Below are positions 16,821 through 26,086 of a DNA stretch of 64,000 nt, one piece after another. The stretch covers positions 86,561-150,560 of the forward strand of contig JAWSVK010000007.1 in the NCBI GenBank assembly GCA_033851955.1, in the 5' to 3' direction. The first letter of the stretch is position 1. Each line of letters starts with the position of its first letter. Under the pieces are notes generated by a model. That model ran no database searches. It was not told the DNA's origin and worked only from the letters and a program-made list of their open reading frames with translations. The translations under genes and the position numbers were made by a program. This DNA comes from Profundibacter sp033851955. GTDB lineage: Bacteria; Pseudomonadota; Alphaproteobacteria; Rhodobacterales; Rhodobacteraceae.

Positions 16821-16860
16821 GTATGTGAATTCCATACGACTTTCTCAACTAAACGAGAAA
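16821..16860 (+). promoter_or_regulatory. Two adjacent inverted repeats upstream of the restriction-modification genes
   Basis: GTATG-TGAATTC-CATAC (16821-16837) and TTTCTC-AACTAAAC-GAGAAA (16841-16860) are two perfect short dyads in the 101-base gap before the HNH gene. Such pairs resemble operator pairs of restriction-modification controllers, but no controller gene is seen. The second dyad could also act as a transcription stop for the upstream dehydrogenase gene. Confidence 0.4.
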
Positions 16861-16909
16861 TAGGAAGTGTGTAGGCTTTAAGAAACGCGATATTACAGGA
16901 GGCGAAATA

Positions 16910-17770
16910 GTGGAGCCATTCAAATTCAACGGTGAGATGAGGCGGTTTTTCCGCGCTGACGCTGGCGCTGGCTCAATTGTTACGGAAAAAGACGAAGCCC
17001 GCAAATCTCAAATCACGATTACGAAGTTTGAGAACCAAATCATCTCATCCTATTTTGGTAGTATTCCAAAAGGCTCAAAAACGAGTTTGGAGAAACAAGG
17101 AGTATCGGCGGAAGCTAAGTTTCGCCTCTACCCTACGGGGGATAGCATTGATCTTGTTCTTTTGCATCCCAAGCCAGCAAGGACAGAACTCAGAATCTAT
17201 ATGAAGGCGGATGTTTTTAAGCCGATAGCAGGGCTTGTTTGGTTTGTCTTCCTTAGGGAAGGCGATATTTGGATTGGGGCTCTAGATGAGTATTCGATTG
17301 TTGAGATATTGAGTGGCAAAACAAAGACCGCTAACCAGGAAACATTGATAGATTTTTCGGACGATGAATTTCAGTCGGCTTTCCAAAGCGACATTGTGCC
17401 GGAGACAATAGAACAAACAATAAGACGGATAAAACGAAACCCAAAAATAGCACGGGACGTGCTCGAGAGCTCTGGTTATGCCTGCGAAATGTTTCCGAGC
17501 TACCCAATATTCACTTCAAAGAGCAGCTCAAAGCCTTATTTAGAAGCACACCATCTAATCCCGATAGGTCTTCAACCGAAATTTGAAACCAGCCTCGACG
17601 TAAGAGAAAACATCTGTATACTCAATCCCTATGCACATAAGATGGTGCATCACGCAAGATATAGTGAAATAGAAGAGCACGTAGCAAATCTAGCGACACC
17701 GCGTAAGGATTTTCTTAACTCGCTAAAGCTTAGTGTTGATGATGTGTTGAGAATTTACGGCAGGACATGA
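16910..17770 (+). CDS. HNH endonuclease, probable type II restriction enzyme
   Basis: A 286-residue protein beginning with GTG behind a perfect AGGAGG seven bases upstream. Residues 1-180 match no domain I recognise and may bind DNA. The C-terminal part carries an HNH/beta-beta-alpha-metal motif: EAHHLIPI (212-219), N234 in ENICIL and H243/H247 in YAHKMVHH. The two Cys-x-x-Cys pairs often found around such motifs are absent (only Cys192 and Cys236 nearby), so a structural zinc is doubtful. The next gene, one base downstream, is a C5-cytosine methyltransferase, the basis for calling it the restriction partner. Its composition is visibly more AT-rich than its neighbours. Confidence 0.75.
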   Translation: MEPFKFNGEMRRFFRADAGAGSIVTEKDEARKSQITITKFENQIISSYFGSIPKGSKTSLEKQGVSAEAKFRLYPTGDSIDLVLLHPKPARTELRIYMKADVFKPIAGLVWFVFLREGDIWIGALDEYSIVEILSGKTKTANQETLIDFSDDEFQSAFQSDIVPETIEQTIRRIKRNPKIARDVLESSGYACEMFPSYPIFTSKSSSKPYLEAHHLIPIGLQPKFETSLDVRENICILNPYAHKMVHHARYSEIEEHVANLATPRKDFLNSLKLSVDDVLRIYGRT

Positions 17771-17771
17771 A

Positions 17772-18797
17772 ATGAGCGAATTCAAATTCATTGACTTATT
17801 CGCTGGGATTGGCGGCTTTCACCTTGCTTTGAAGTCTCTTGGTGGAAGTTGCGTTTTTGCCTCTGAAATTGATGAAAAGGCTCGAACCACCTATATCGAC
17901 AATCATGGTGGCGTCGTTTCTGGTGATATTCGGCAAATTACTGGACCAGAATTGTCGGATAGTCATATTGATGCCACTATCCCTGACCACGACATTTTGG
18001 CCGCAGGTTTCCCTTGTCAGCCTTTTAGTCTGGCGGGTGTTTCTGCGCGAAATCATTTAGGCCAATCACATGGCTTACTTGATGAAACTCAAGGCACACT
18101 GTTCTATGATATTGCGCGGATCGCGATGGTAAAAAGACCAGCAGCATTGCTGTTGGAAAACGTAGCAAATATTGTTGGTCATGATGGAGGGCGGACATTT
18201 GCGACCTTAAAATCAGTTATTGAACAAGAGCTTGGCTACGAGTTCCATTTCCGAATATTAAACGCACAAACACTTGTCCCACAACGTCGCCGTCGATGTT
18301 TTATTGTGGCGCTTCGAGATCCTATTGACGAATTTAAATTCCCTGAATTGGAGGGCGAGCCAATACCATTGCGTACAGCCCTAGAGGAAAACGTGGATGA
18401 GAAATATACAATTTCAGACCGCAGTTGGGAGGGGCACCAAAGACGCACGAAAAATAATTTGAAACGGGGGACGGGGTTCACTGCTTTCGAAGCCGATCTT
18501 AACCGCCCTGCTAATACTCTGGTAGCAAGGTATTACAAAGATGGAAAAGAATGTTTGGTTCCGCAAGAAGGCAAAAACCCACGTTTCTTGACACCGAGGG
18601 AATGCGCCCGCCTTCAGGGGTTCCCAGAAGATTTCATGCCACATCCAACGCGTTCGGTTGCATATAAGCAATTTGGAAATGCAGTTCCTGTACCGTTGGT
18701 CAGAGAAGTTGCGAATAGCCTTTTGAAACAAACATCAATCTTGAACGCGCAACAAAAAGAAATTCAAAAAGAAGAGTTATGCCAGATGGTGGGCTAA
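17772..18797 (+). CDS. DNA (cytosine-5-)-methyltransferase of a type II restriction-modification system
   Basis: A 341-residue m5C methyltransferase with motifs in canonical order: I DLFAGIGGF (8-16), IV GFPCQPFS with catalytic Cys82, VI ENV (129-131), VIII QRRRR (171-175), IX RECARLQGFPEDF (276-288) and X FGNAVPVPL (301-309). The target-recognition region between VIII and IX is short, about 100 residues, and does not reveal the site. It is one base downstream of the HNH gene and shares its AT-rich composition, so the pair probably arrived together. An orphan Dcm-like role is less likely. No vsr gene follows. Confidence 0.93.
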   Translation: MSEFKFIDLFAGIGGFHLALKSLGGSCVFASEIDEKARTTYIDNHGGVVSGDIRQITGPELSDSHIDATIPDHDILAAGFPCQPFSLAGVSARNHLGQSHGLLDETQGTLFYDIARIAMVKRPAALLLENVANIVGHDGGRTFATLKSVIEQELGYEFHFRILNAQTLVPQRRRRCFIVALRDPIDEFKFPELEGEPIPLRTALEENVDEKYTISDRSWEGHQRRTKNNLKRGTGFTAFEADLNRPANTLVARYYKDGKECLVPQEGKNPRFLTPRECARLQGFPEDFMPHPTRSVAYKQFGNAVPVPLVREVANSLLKQTSILNAQQKEIQKEELCQMVG

Positions 18798-18810
18798 CCT
18801 TTACCCCACC
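18788..18810 (+). terminator. Hairpin at the end of the restriction-modification pair
   Basis: GGTGGG (18788-18793) pairs perfectly with CCCACC (18805-18810) across an 11-base loop that contains the methyltransferase stop codon. No T-run follows, so it would be a weak or Rho-assisted end. Confidence 0.3.
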
Positions 18811-18887
18811 AAATCACCCCCCTCCCGACACATATCCGCCCAATTCTCATGTGATCCACGGTCCAAACCATATGGAGCGTGAGGATT

Positions 18888-19898
18888 ATGAAATTACAGG
18901 CCTTTGGATTTGCATTCATCGTGGCGGCAGCCGTGGGCGGCGTGGATTATTCCATGCAAGCCAAGGAAACAGACCAATCCTTGGGTTTGGCCGGTTATGT
19001 CGACACCATCACGGGACGCTTTGAGGCAGCCAATGAGGCGCGGGCGCGTAAGGCGCGGCAGGAAGCCGATGTCAAAACCCATTTGCCTGAGGCACCTGAG
19101 GGCTGGACCCGCAGCGCATGGGCCGAGACTGACGTCACAGCACTTGAACCGCAAATCGGTAACCAAACACGTTTTCAAAAAACGGCTCTTTCAGCGACGG
19201 AATTGGCCCCTATGTTGGGTGGCATGGCAGCGACGGATGTTCAGTTGTCCACCAAAATGCGCCGCACCACGATCTGGATCTATGAGCGTGGAGAGGAGAT
19301 CATCGCGCTGCGCGCCATCTATACCAAAACCGGAGCCGCCAATCGGTTTCCGGGGATGGATGCCAAGATCAAATCGTTTAATGAACGCGGTATCAACAAT
19401 GCCACTCCCTATGCATTTGTGCAGGGTATCGGGTTTGGCGAGGTCCAGCTAGATCGCAAGTTGACGGGGCCGGTGAAGTACCGTGCTTTTGCTACCAGCA
19501 TGGGCACCAATGTAACGATTGGGGTGCGGGCTGTGGCGTCGGATGCCTCGATATTGGCGATGATGCAGGCGATCGATTATGATGGGTTGAACGGGATGCT
19601 CGATACTCCGTTGACCGGCGTTGGCAAGGATGCGCCACAGGTTAGCGCGGCGCAGGCGTTGGAAATGGCGGCACAAGCAATTGAAGCACGACGCGCCGTG
19701 TTGCTTGGCGATGAACCTGTTGCGATTGAAGAAACGGCCGAAGTTCAGGAGGCGTTTGTAGAGTCTGAAGTGAAAGCCGAGGTGGAAGCAGAGCCTGTCA
19801 AAGAGGTTTCGGTCGGTTTTAAAACGGTCTCGGGCTTGCCGGGTCAAAAGTGTGTTCGCAAATCCGGCAGTCGGTTTTGCGGCTCTGCTACCGAGTAG
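18888..19898 (+). CDS. Uncharacterised exported or membrane-anchored protein
   Basis: About 336 residues with a hydrophobic N-terminus (LQAFGFAFIVAAAVGGVDYSM) that could be a signal anchor or signal peptide; a GTG three codons upstream is the other possible start. The middle alternates short charged helices and strands without a motif I know. The last 60 residues are rich in Glu and Val (VQEAFVESEVKAEVEAEPVKEV) and end with a cysteine pair, CVRKSGSRFC. It overlaps the convergent glycosyltransferase gene by 11 bases. No function is assigned. Ordinary base composition returns here after the AT-rich island. Confidence 0.75.
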   Translation: MKLQAFGFAFIVAAAVGGVDYSMQAKETDQSLGLAGYVDTITGRFEAANEARARKARQEADVKTHLPEAPEGWTRSAWAETDVTALEPQIGNQTRFQKTALSATELAPMLGGMAATDVQLSTKMRRTTIWIYERGEEIIALRAIYTKTGAANRFPGMDAKIKSFNERGINNATPYAFVQGIGFGEVQLDRKLTGPVKYRAFATSMGTNVTIGVRAVASDASILAMMQAIDYDGLNGMLDTPLTGVGKDAPQVSAAQALEMAAQAIEARRAVLLGDEPVAIEETAEVQEAFVESEVKAEVEAEPVKEVSVGFKTVSGLPGQKCVRKSGSRFCGSATE

Positions 19899-20961
19899 GC
19901 AGCAAGCCCGCGATACCATTCAACAGGGTTTTGCTTGCGGTACCCAGCAAGTGATTTTGTGAAACCATATCACGTGCCGCTTTTCCACGGGTCCGAGCCA
20001 GCGCTCTTGATTGCAGCAGCTCGTCCAGCGCTTTGGCCAGCCCCGCCGCGCCCTTTTCAACGGGTACTAACCCGTCGGGCTGCACCACATCACGCACGCC
20101 CATACGATCTTGGGCGATCACCGGCACACCGGCTGCTTGCGCCTCTAGATAGACCATGCCAAAGGCCTCATTGATACCTGGCCAAAGCAACGCGGTCGCG
20201 TTGTGGTAGGCCGCGTTTAGGCCAACGCGATCCAATAGCCCCAAGAAATTCACTTGCGCCGTGAAGGGCTCAAAGAGGGCCTGGACGGCGGCATTGGCAG
20301 GGCCAGCGCCAGCGATATCTAACTGCCAATTAGAGGTGGTGAGCAACGGGAGGGTTTGGGCAATTAATTCGTAGCTGGCCATTTTGTCGCCCGCGCGAAA
20401 CATGGCAACCGCGAGGATTGATTTGCTTTCTAACAGAGCAGCACGGGGCAGAGTTTTATCCGGTAAGAACGGGTGCAGCTTCGTCAATGTTTGATGCTGG
20501 GGTTTTAGGTTATCCAGCGCGGCAAAATCCCGATCCGTAAAGTAAAAGATTAAGTCAGCGTGGTTAGATGCGGCCTCAGCAAGGGCAGCAAATTTGGACC
20601 ATGGGCTGTTCAGACGTTTAGGTGATCTCGTGGATTCGATCAGGATATACGGTATATTCAACGCCCCGCTGACCAGCGGGCCAATGATGTCAGGGGCCTT
20701 ATAATAGTTGTGGTAGGTGACCCATGCTTGCCATTTCGCGCCTTGGGCAATCAATCGCGCCGCCTCAGCCTCGGCTTGATCTTGCAAGGTGGCTTGCAGC
20801 GCGGCATCTCCTTTACCCTCGTAAAGGCGCAGTTCTGACACCAAATCGATTTCAACACTGGCTCCAAGTGCTGCCATCAAAGCGCGGGCCATTTGGCGAT
20901 CCCCCGAAGGCGTGGGGTGGCTTGGTGGTTTCATCGGTGCATAGAACGCGATTGGACCCAT
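19888..20961 (-). CDS. Glycosyltransferase family 4-like protein
   Basis: A 357-residue GT-B enzyme. The N-terminal half has the acceptor-side pattern (FYAPMKPPSHPTPSGDRQMARAL); the C-terminal half has the donor-side end ALLWPGINEAFGMVYLEAQAAGVPVIAQ with the conserved E-x7-E arrangement. The ATG at 20961 is chosen because GCAGGA precedes it and it lies two bases past the upstream stop. It is the last gene of a three-gene glycosyltransferase operon, so a role in a surface polysaccharide or lipid glycan is inferred; sugar and acceptor are unknown. Confidence 0.85.
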   Translation of the reverse strand: MGPIAFYAPMKPPSHPTPSGDRQMARALMAALGASVEIDLVSELRLYEGKGDAALQATLQDQAEAEAARLIAQGAKWQAWVTYHNYYKAPDIIGPLVSGALNIPYILIESTRSPKRLNSPWSKFAALAEAASNHADLIFYFTDRDFAALDNLKPQHQTLTKLHPFLPDKTLPRAALLESKSILAVAMFRAGDKMASYELIAQTLPLLTTSNWQLDIAGAGPANAAVQALFEPFTAQVNFLGLLDRVGLNAAYHNATALLWPGINEAFGMVYLEAQAAGVPVIAQDRMGVRDVVQPDGLVPVEKGAAGLAKALDELLQSRALARTRGKAARDMVSQNHLLGTASKTLLNGIAGLLPTR

Positions 20962-20963
20962 GC

Positions 20964-22199
20964 TTAGTCCTGCCCACACATCTGACGCAATAATTTGTCC
21001 AGCTGGTTTATCCCCGGCATCATGGTGAAATCTTTTTTCAGACGGGCGTTGGCGGCCTCGGTCATTTGGGCGCGTTTTGCAGGGTTTAGGGCAAGGTTAT
21101 AGATTGCCTCGGACAGCGGTTTTGGTGCGTCATCGGACAGGATCCCGTGAACGCCGGTGTCGATAAATTCGGGAATCGCCGAAACGGGTGTCGAGATAAT
21201 CGCCAACCTCTGCGACGCGGCCTCCATCAATACGTTGGGCAACCCGTCGCGGTCACCAGATTTGGCGATGCGGCTGGGCAAGACAAAGATGTCGGCGGCG
21301 TGCATCCGTTCGATCACTTCGGGTTGGTTCATAGCACCAAGCCACTGAATGCGTTCCGAAATGCCTGCCGCATCCGCGCGATTTTGCATCTCAGTTTTCA
21401 GCTCGCCACCGCCGATATGGACCCATTGCCAATCCAGATCAGCAGGCAACAAGGCCAGCGCGTCGATCAGGTTGTCAAAACCCTTTTTTTCGACGAGCCG
21501 ACCAACGGACAGCAGCTTGATACTGCCCTTGGGGGTGGCGGCGCGCTTGGGTGGTTCAGGAAAACGGGTCAGGTCAAGGCCGTGATAGATCAAATGCATC
21601 CGCTCTGGTATGTCGGCCAGTTCGCGTAAGTGTTTGGCACCCGAACCTGTGCAAGTGGCCCCGAACGTTGCCCCATAAGTTGCGGCTGACAGTTTTTCAC
21701 GCTTTTCCCATTCAGGTGATGTCCAGATGTCTTTGGCATGGGCTGAAAACGCCCAAGGCAGCCCACGCATGACGGCGGCATAACGTGTGACCGAAGACGG
21801 CGTGTGCATGAAATGCGCATAAAGGCCGAGCGTTTCAACGGGCATTTCAGCAGCCAAAACGCAGGCTTGCCCAAAGCGGCGGATGCGATTGCGGGTCTTG
21901 TCGCGGGCATAATCCAACCGCCACAAAGCACGGGCCTGTTTGTATCCCGCCAGTTTGCGAACCTTTAGATAAGCACGCAGTACACGAGCAGGTTCTTGGT
22001 GCAGGTATTCTGGCAAATAACGGACCTTGGCAGCAATTTTTTCATGCAGCGGGTGGGTCTTTTTGTCAGTCGGAAAGCGCAGCGACCAGATATCAAACCG
22101 CTGACCGGATTGTTCAAGCGCCAGCAATTCTTGCGCAATGAACGTTTCTGAAAGGCGCGGCCAGCCCTTGACGATCACCGCAAGAGGGGCGGCACTCAT
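20964..22199 (-). CDS. Glycosyltransferase (colanic-acid-type GT4)
   Basis: A 411-residue GT4 enzyme. The start VIVKGWPRLSETFIAQELLALE is the pattern of colanic-acid-type transferases. The GT-B donor domain follows with LLSVGRLVEKKGFDNLIDAL, then MHAADIFVLPSR and DGLPNVLMEAASQRLAII, carrying the family's E-x7-E equivalent. The start overlaps the previous stop by four bases (ATGA), so expression is tightly coupled. The product is unknown; the pathway is inferred from the two flanking transferases. Confidence 0.9.
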   Translation of the reverse strand: MSAAPLAVIVKGWPRLSETFIAQELLALEQSGQRFDIWSLRFPTDKKTHPLHEKIAAKVRYLPEYLHQEPARVLRAYLKVRKLAGYKQARALWRLDYARDKTRNRIRRFGQACVLAAEMPVETLGLYAHFMHTPSSVTRYAAVMRGLPWAFSAHAKDIWTSPEWEKREKLSAATYGATFGATCTGSGAKHLRELADIPERMHLIYHGLDLTRFPEPPKRAATPKGSIKLLSVGRLVEKKGFDNLIDALALLPADLDWQWVHIGGGELKTEMQNRADAAGISERIQWLGAMNQPEVIERMHAADIFVLPSRIAKSGDRDGLPNVLMEAASQRLAIISTPVSAIPEFIDTGVHGILSDDAPKPLSEAIYNLALNPAKRAQMTEAANARLKKDFTMMPGINQLDKLLRQMCGQD

Positions 22200-23395
22200 G
22201 TATTAATCAGTGCGTCTACACGGCCGCAAACATAATCCAACCCATCCAACAATCCATTGTGGTGGTGCGCGGATGGTGGGTTTTGGGTGGGCAGACCACG
22301 GATCGCTTTGATCATTGCCGCTGGCGTCATGCCGTCGCGGTCCTCGTCTATCATGCGCGTCAGGCCCAGTTGTTCGGCCCGCTCGGCGCGGATGAATTGT
22401 TCGCGCCGTGGCACGGTGCGGGGCACGATCACGGCCGGTTTGTCAAAAGACAGAACTTCGCAAAATGTGTTATATCCACCCATACAGATCACCCCTTGGG
22501 CGCCAGCGAACAGTTGCTCGATCTTGGATTCAAATCCGACGGTTTGCACACGGCCTGCCAATTTTTGGGCGCGGGCCTCAAATTCGACGCGGGTGTCACC
22601 TGACAAGAACGGGCCGTAGACCAGCACGGCCATTGGCGACAGATCAGGGTCTTGCTCATAGGCCGACAAAACCAGATCTACCATTGCTTCGCCATCGCCA
22701 CCGCCACCTGGAGTAATCAGGATATAGGGCTCGGAAATTGTCAGTGGCTCATCCCCGACTTCGCGTTTCAAATAGCCCGTCCAATGCATTCGGTCACGTA
22801 CAGACTGGGGCAAGGGTAGCCCTTCGGTCGGATCATAAATTGCCTTTAGACCGTAAACCCAGACTTCATCGTAGTAGTCTTCGATCGCCTGAATAGCCCC
22901 TTTACGGTCCCATTCCTCGGCCAGCACATCGGGTGAATCCAGTACATCACGCAGGCCCAAAACCACTTTGGTTTTGCCGCGCTGTTTCAGGAATTCCAGC
23001 GTTGGCAGTAATTCGCCGCGAAAGCCTGTGGATTCTTTGTCGACAATCAACAAGTCCGGTTCAAAATGCTCAGCCGCGGCCTTGATCAGCCCCGCCCGCA
23101 GCGCGGTTGTTTCATCAATATCTAAGCCCAAGGTCTGACTGATATAAGAGCCATCGGCCTTTTTGGTCACGCCGGGCAGGCGGATGTGGTCGACGTGTTT
23201 GGGAAAGGTGAAACGCCCTGCCACGGGTGAACCCGTCAGGATGATCGCCGAGAGCGCGGCATCAGCTTTGGTGATCGCCCCGGCAATCGCGCGTGAACGG
23301 CGCAAATGACCCAAACCAAAAGTATCATGGCTGTAAAACAGCACACGAGGCTGGGTTGTGGTGGTGCGCGGTGGGGTGTGTAGTGTGTTTAACAT
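22196..23395 (-). CDS. MurG-like predicted glycosyltransferase (COG4671 type)
   Basis: About 399 residues. The entry FYSHDTFGLGHLRRSRAIA contains the G-x-GH-x-x-R signature, and the C-terminal CMGGYNTFCEVLSFDKPAVIVPR the donor-side pattern of MurG-like enzymes. The ATG at 23395 is chosen; an in-frame TTG at 23422 is the other candidate, with no better ribosome site. It is first in the three-gene glycosyltransferase operon. The gene at 33220 belongs to the same subfamily, so two such enzymes sit in this 64 kb. Confidence 0.87.
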   Translation of the reverse strand: MLNTLHTPPRTTTTQPRVLFYSHDTFGLGHLRRSRAIAGAITKADAALSAIILTGSPVAGRFTFPKHVDHIRLPGVTKKADGSYISQTLGLDIDETTALRAGLIKAAAEHFEPDLLIVDKESTGFRGELLPTLEFLKQRGKTKVVLGLRDVLDSPDVLAEEWDRKGAIQAIEDYYDEVWVYGLKAIYDPTEGLPLPQSVRDRMHWTGYLKREVGDEPLTISEPYILITPGGGGDGEAMVDLVLSAYEQDPDLSPMAVLVYGPFLSGDTRVEFEARAQKLAGRVQTVGFESKIEQLFAGAQGVICMGGYNTFCEVLSFDKPAVIVPRTVPRREQFIRAERAEQLGLTRMIDEDRDGMTPAAMIKAIRGLPTQNPPSAHHHNGLLDGLDYVCGRVDALINT

Positions 23396-23626
23396 TGCGC
23401 AGCATATGTCCTTGCAAATCAAAGCCGTAAAGCTGGGCGACGATCCGACCAGATGAGCGATTATCTATCCATTAAGACATAAATTGCAATTGGAATCCGG
23501 TGGCACATCAGCGCGGGGCCGGAATTTGCGGCATTTTGTGTCTTAGATCACGGTGCCGCACGATGCAATTGCGTAAACACCGGTGGTGGCATACCATAGC
23601 CGCCTATCTGGATAGGGAATGGGTTT

Positions 23627-26083
23627 ATGATGCTACAACTACGTGCTTTGTTTGCGATATGGGCCATTTTCATGGCTCTGGCACCCGCCCCTGTTTTCGC
23701 TCAACTGCTACCGAGCTTCCTTGATACTGAGACCGAAACGCCAGTGGAGGCAATCGAAACTGATCCGCTGGCCGAGATGGTGCGTCAGGCTTCTGAGACC
23801 GGAGCAACGGTCATTGTGATTGATCCACAGGGGCAATTTTCAACACAAGACGGTGCAGATGATGCGGCCCTTGAGCCCGAAAAAGCGGGAGCCTCTTTGA
23901 TGGAGATGCAGGACGAAGCGGTCCAGTTCCGCAAAACCCTGCGTAAAATGCTGGGCCGCATGCCTGGTTCCTTTATCGAAGTGTCTTATATTTTGAGAGC
24001 GAGCAGTCCAGATGGCAAGATATCCACCTACTTCATCGCCTTGCTGTGGAGCTTGGCCTTTTTCAGTGCCGGAATGCTGGTGGAGCGCCAGCTTTATGGC
24101 AAGCGAATAGCCCGCAGATTTGTTGTGGCACGGGTGATGGAAAACCCCGTCGGATACAGTGATAAACTTCCGTTTCTTTTTTACCGCTTCTTTATGGGGG
24201 TGGTTGGTATTTTGGTGTCAATGGTCGTGGCCTATGTGCTTGGGGTCGCGATACTTGGTGAAGCGACCGACACAGCGATGCAGTTTACCTTTGCGGTGAT
24301 ATTTGCGGCCTATGCTGGCGTCCGTTTGATCACCTTGCTTTGGCGGATGATTTTGTCACCGTATCTGTGCCAATACAGGATCGCACATTTCTCAAACAAA
24401 GATGCCAAGAAACTCTATTATTGGGCCTCGGCAATGGCGCTTATTGACGTTTGGGCGATCGCCTTTGCCAACTGGGTGTCAGAGCTGGGCCTGAACTACG
24501 AGGTTTACGCGCTGATCTCATCGATCTTTGCACTGGTTCTTGCGTTGGTGAACATCCTAATGGTTATGATGAACCGCCGCGCTGTATCGCGGGCGATCCG
24601 CAACGGTAAACCCAGAGAAGAAACCAGTTATTCGTTGTTGCTGGTGTCCCGTTTGTGGGCCCCGCTTGTGATCGTGTATTTTGCGTATTCATGGGTTGAG
24701 CTGACCCGTGATCTGGTTCTAGAACGCCCAACTTCTGTGCCGTTGATTGCTGGTGCCTATGGCGTCGGCATAACGATTTTGGTGGTTTACGCCGTGATCA
24801 ATTATGTCATCGAACGGATGTTCAAGCGAGCCCGTTTGACACGTAAGTTGAATGAGGAAATGGTAAAATCCAAGGCTGCCGCAAAAGAGGCAGCGGCCTT
24901 AACGGCCAAGGCCGAGGCATGGGCCGAAGGCGAGAGTATTTCAGACCGAACACATGCTGAAACCGTCGAAAACACGGCCGAGCCAGTCGACGCCATTGAA
25001 GAAAACAAATCCTACATCAAAGCAGCACATCCGTTGGCCAACTTTGAGGATTTGGCGCGACGTGTGTCTGCAGTGTTGGCAATTGTCGCGGGCATGTGGG
25101 CATTTCTGAAAATCTGGGATGCCAACATGTCGATGATCAACGACTCAATCTTTGATCGCGGCAGCGACGTTATCATCATCCTGTTTATCGCCTATATTGT
25201 CTATCACACGTTCCGGATCTGGATCGACAACAAGATTTTCGAGGAACAAGGCGAGATTGTCGAAGTCGACATAGGCGGCGAAGGCGGCGGTGAAGGCGGC
25301 AGCCGTTTGTCGACGCTTCTGCCCCTTTTCAAGATCACTATAATGATCGTCATTTTTATTACGTTCGCACTGATCCTGTTTGCCGAACTGGGCATCAATG
25401 TCAGCCCCTTGTTCGCGGGTGCTGGTGTTGTGGGCTTGGCCATTGGCTTTGGTGCGCAAACGCTGGTGCGTGACATTTTCTCGGGCGTGTTTTTCCTGTT
25501 TGATGATGCGTTTCGTAAAGGTGAATACATTGACACGGGGGATGTCAAAGGCACGGTTGAGAAAATCTCTCTGCGCTCATTGCAACTGCGGCATCACCGT
25601 GGCCCGCTGAACACTATCCCGTTTGGCGAAATCCGGTTTTTGACCAATTTCTCACGCGATTGGGTGATCATGAAATTGCCGCTGCGGGTGACCTATGACA
25701 CTGACCCTGAACGGGTGCGCAAGTTGATCAAAAAGTTGGGTCTCGAATTGTTGGAAGATCCGATCATCGGCCCTGACTTTTTGCAACCGCTCAAGTCGCA
25801 AGGCGTGATCGAGATGCAAGATTCTGCCATGATTATTCGGGTCAAGTTTATGACCAAACCGGGTGGGCAATGGATGACACGCAAGCGCGTGTTGCAAGAT
25901 ATCCGAGCCCTGTTTGAACGCGAAGGCATTAAATTTGCGCACCGCGAGGTGACAGTGCGATTGGCCGACGGGGATGGAAAAGTTGCCGATCTGACACCTG
26001 CCCAAAAAGAGGTTGTGGCAGGCGCTGCATTGCAGGATGCAGAAACGGATCAGCAAGACGGCGGTGGTGGTGATGATCGCTAG
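23627..26083 (+). CDS. Large mechanosensitive ion channel (MscS family)
   Basis: An 818-residue inner-membrane channel: signal peptide (cleavage near PVFAQ, residue 25), a roughly 90-residue periplasmic part, then about ten hydrophobic segments, a charged cytoplasmic loop rich in Ala/Lys/Glu (about 410-460), a glycine-rich linker GGEGGGEGGSR near 557, and the MscS pore and beta domain with GFGAQTLVRDIFSGVFFLFDD near 605. The pore helix and C-terminal vestibule look intact. MscS proteins release solutes on hypo-osmotic shock. It is preceded by a 231-base gap with no other feature I recognise and converges with the ABC importer operon. Confidence 0.92.
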   Translation: MMLQLRALFAIWAIFMALAPAPVFAQLLPSFLDTETETPVEAIETDPLAEMVRQASETGATVIVIDPQGQFSTQDGADDAALEPEKAGASLMEMQDEAVQFRKTLRKMLGRMPGSFIEVSYILRASSPDGKISTYFIALLWSLAFFSAGMLVERQLYGKRIARRFVVARVMENPVGYSDKLPFLFYRFFMGVVGILVSMVVAYVLGVAILGEATDTAMQFTFAVIFAAYAGVRLITLLWRMILSPYLCQYRIAHFSNKDAKKLYYWASAMALIDVWAIAFANWVSELGLNYEVYALISSIFALVLALVNILMVMMNRRAVSRAIRNGKPREETSYSLLLVSRLWAPLVIVYFAYSWVELTRDLVLERPTSVPLIAGAYGVGITILVVYAVINYVIERMFKRARLTRKLNEEMVKSKAAAKEAAALTAKAEAWAEGESISDRTHAETVENTAEPVDAIEENKSYIKAAHPLANFEDLARRVSAVLAIVAGMWAFLKIWDANMSMINDSIFDRGSDVIIILFIAYIVYHTFRIWIDNKIFEEQGEIVEVDIGGEGGGEGGSRLSTLLPLFKITIMIVIFITFALILFAELGINVSPLFAGAGVVGLAIGFGAQTLVRDIFSGVFFLFDDAFRKGEYIDTGDVKGTVEKISLRSLQLRHHRGPLNTIPFGEIRFLTNFSRDWVIMKLPLRVTYDTDPERVRKLIKKLGLELLEDPIIGPDFLQPLKSQGVIEMQDSAMIIRVKFMTKPGGQWMTRKRVLQDIRALFEREGIKFAHREVTVRLADGDGKVADLTPAQKEVVAGAALQDAETDQQDGGGGDDR

Positions 26084-26086
26084 CCT

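Noticed and set aside
16809..18887. Integrated mobile element carrying the restriction-modification pair
   Set aside because: No integrase, transposase, tRNA target or flanking direct repeats found; transfer is inferred only from base composition and gene content.
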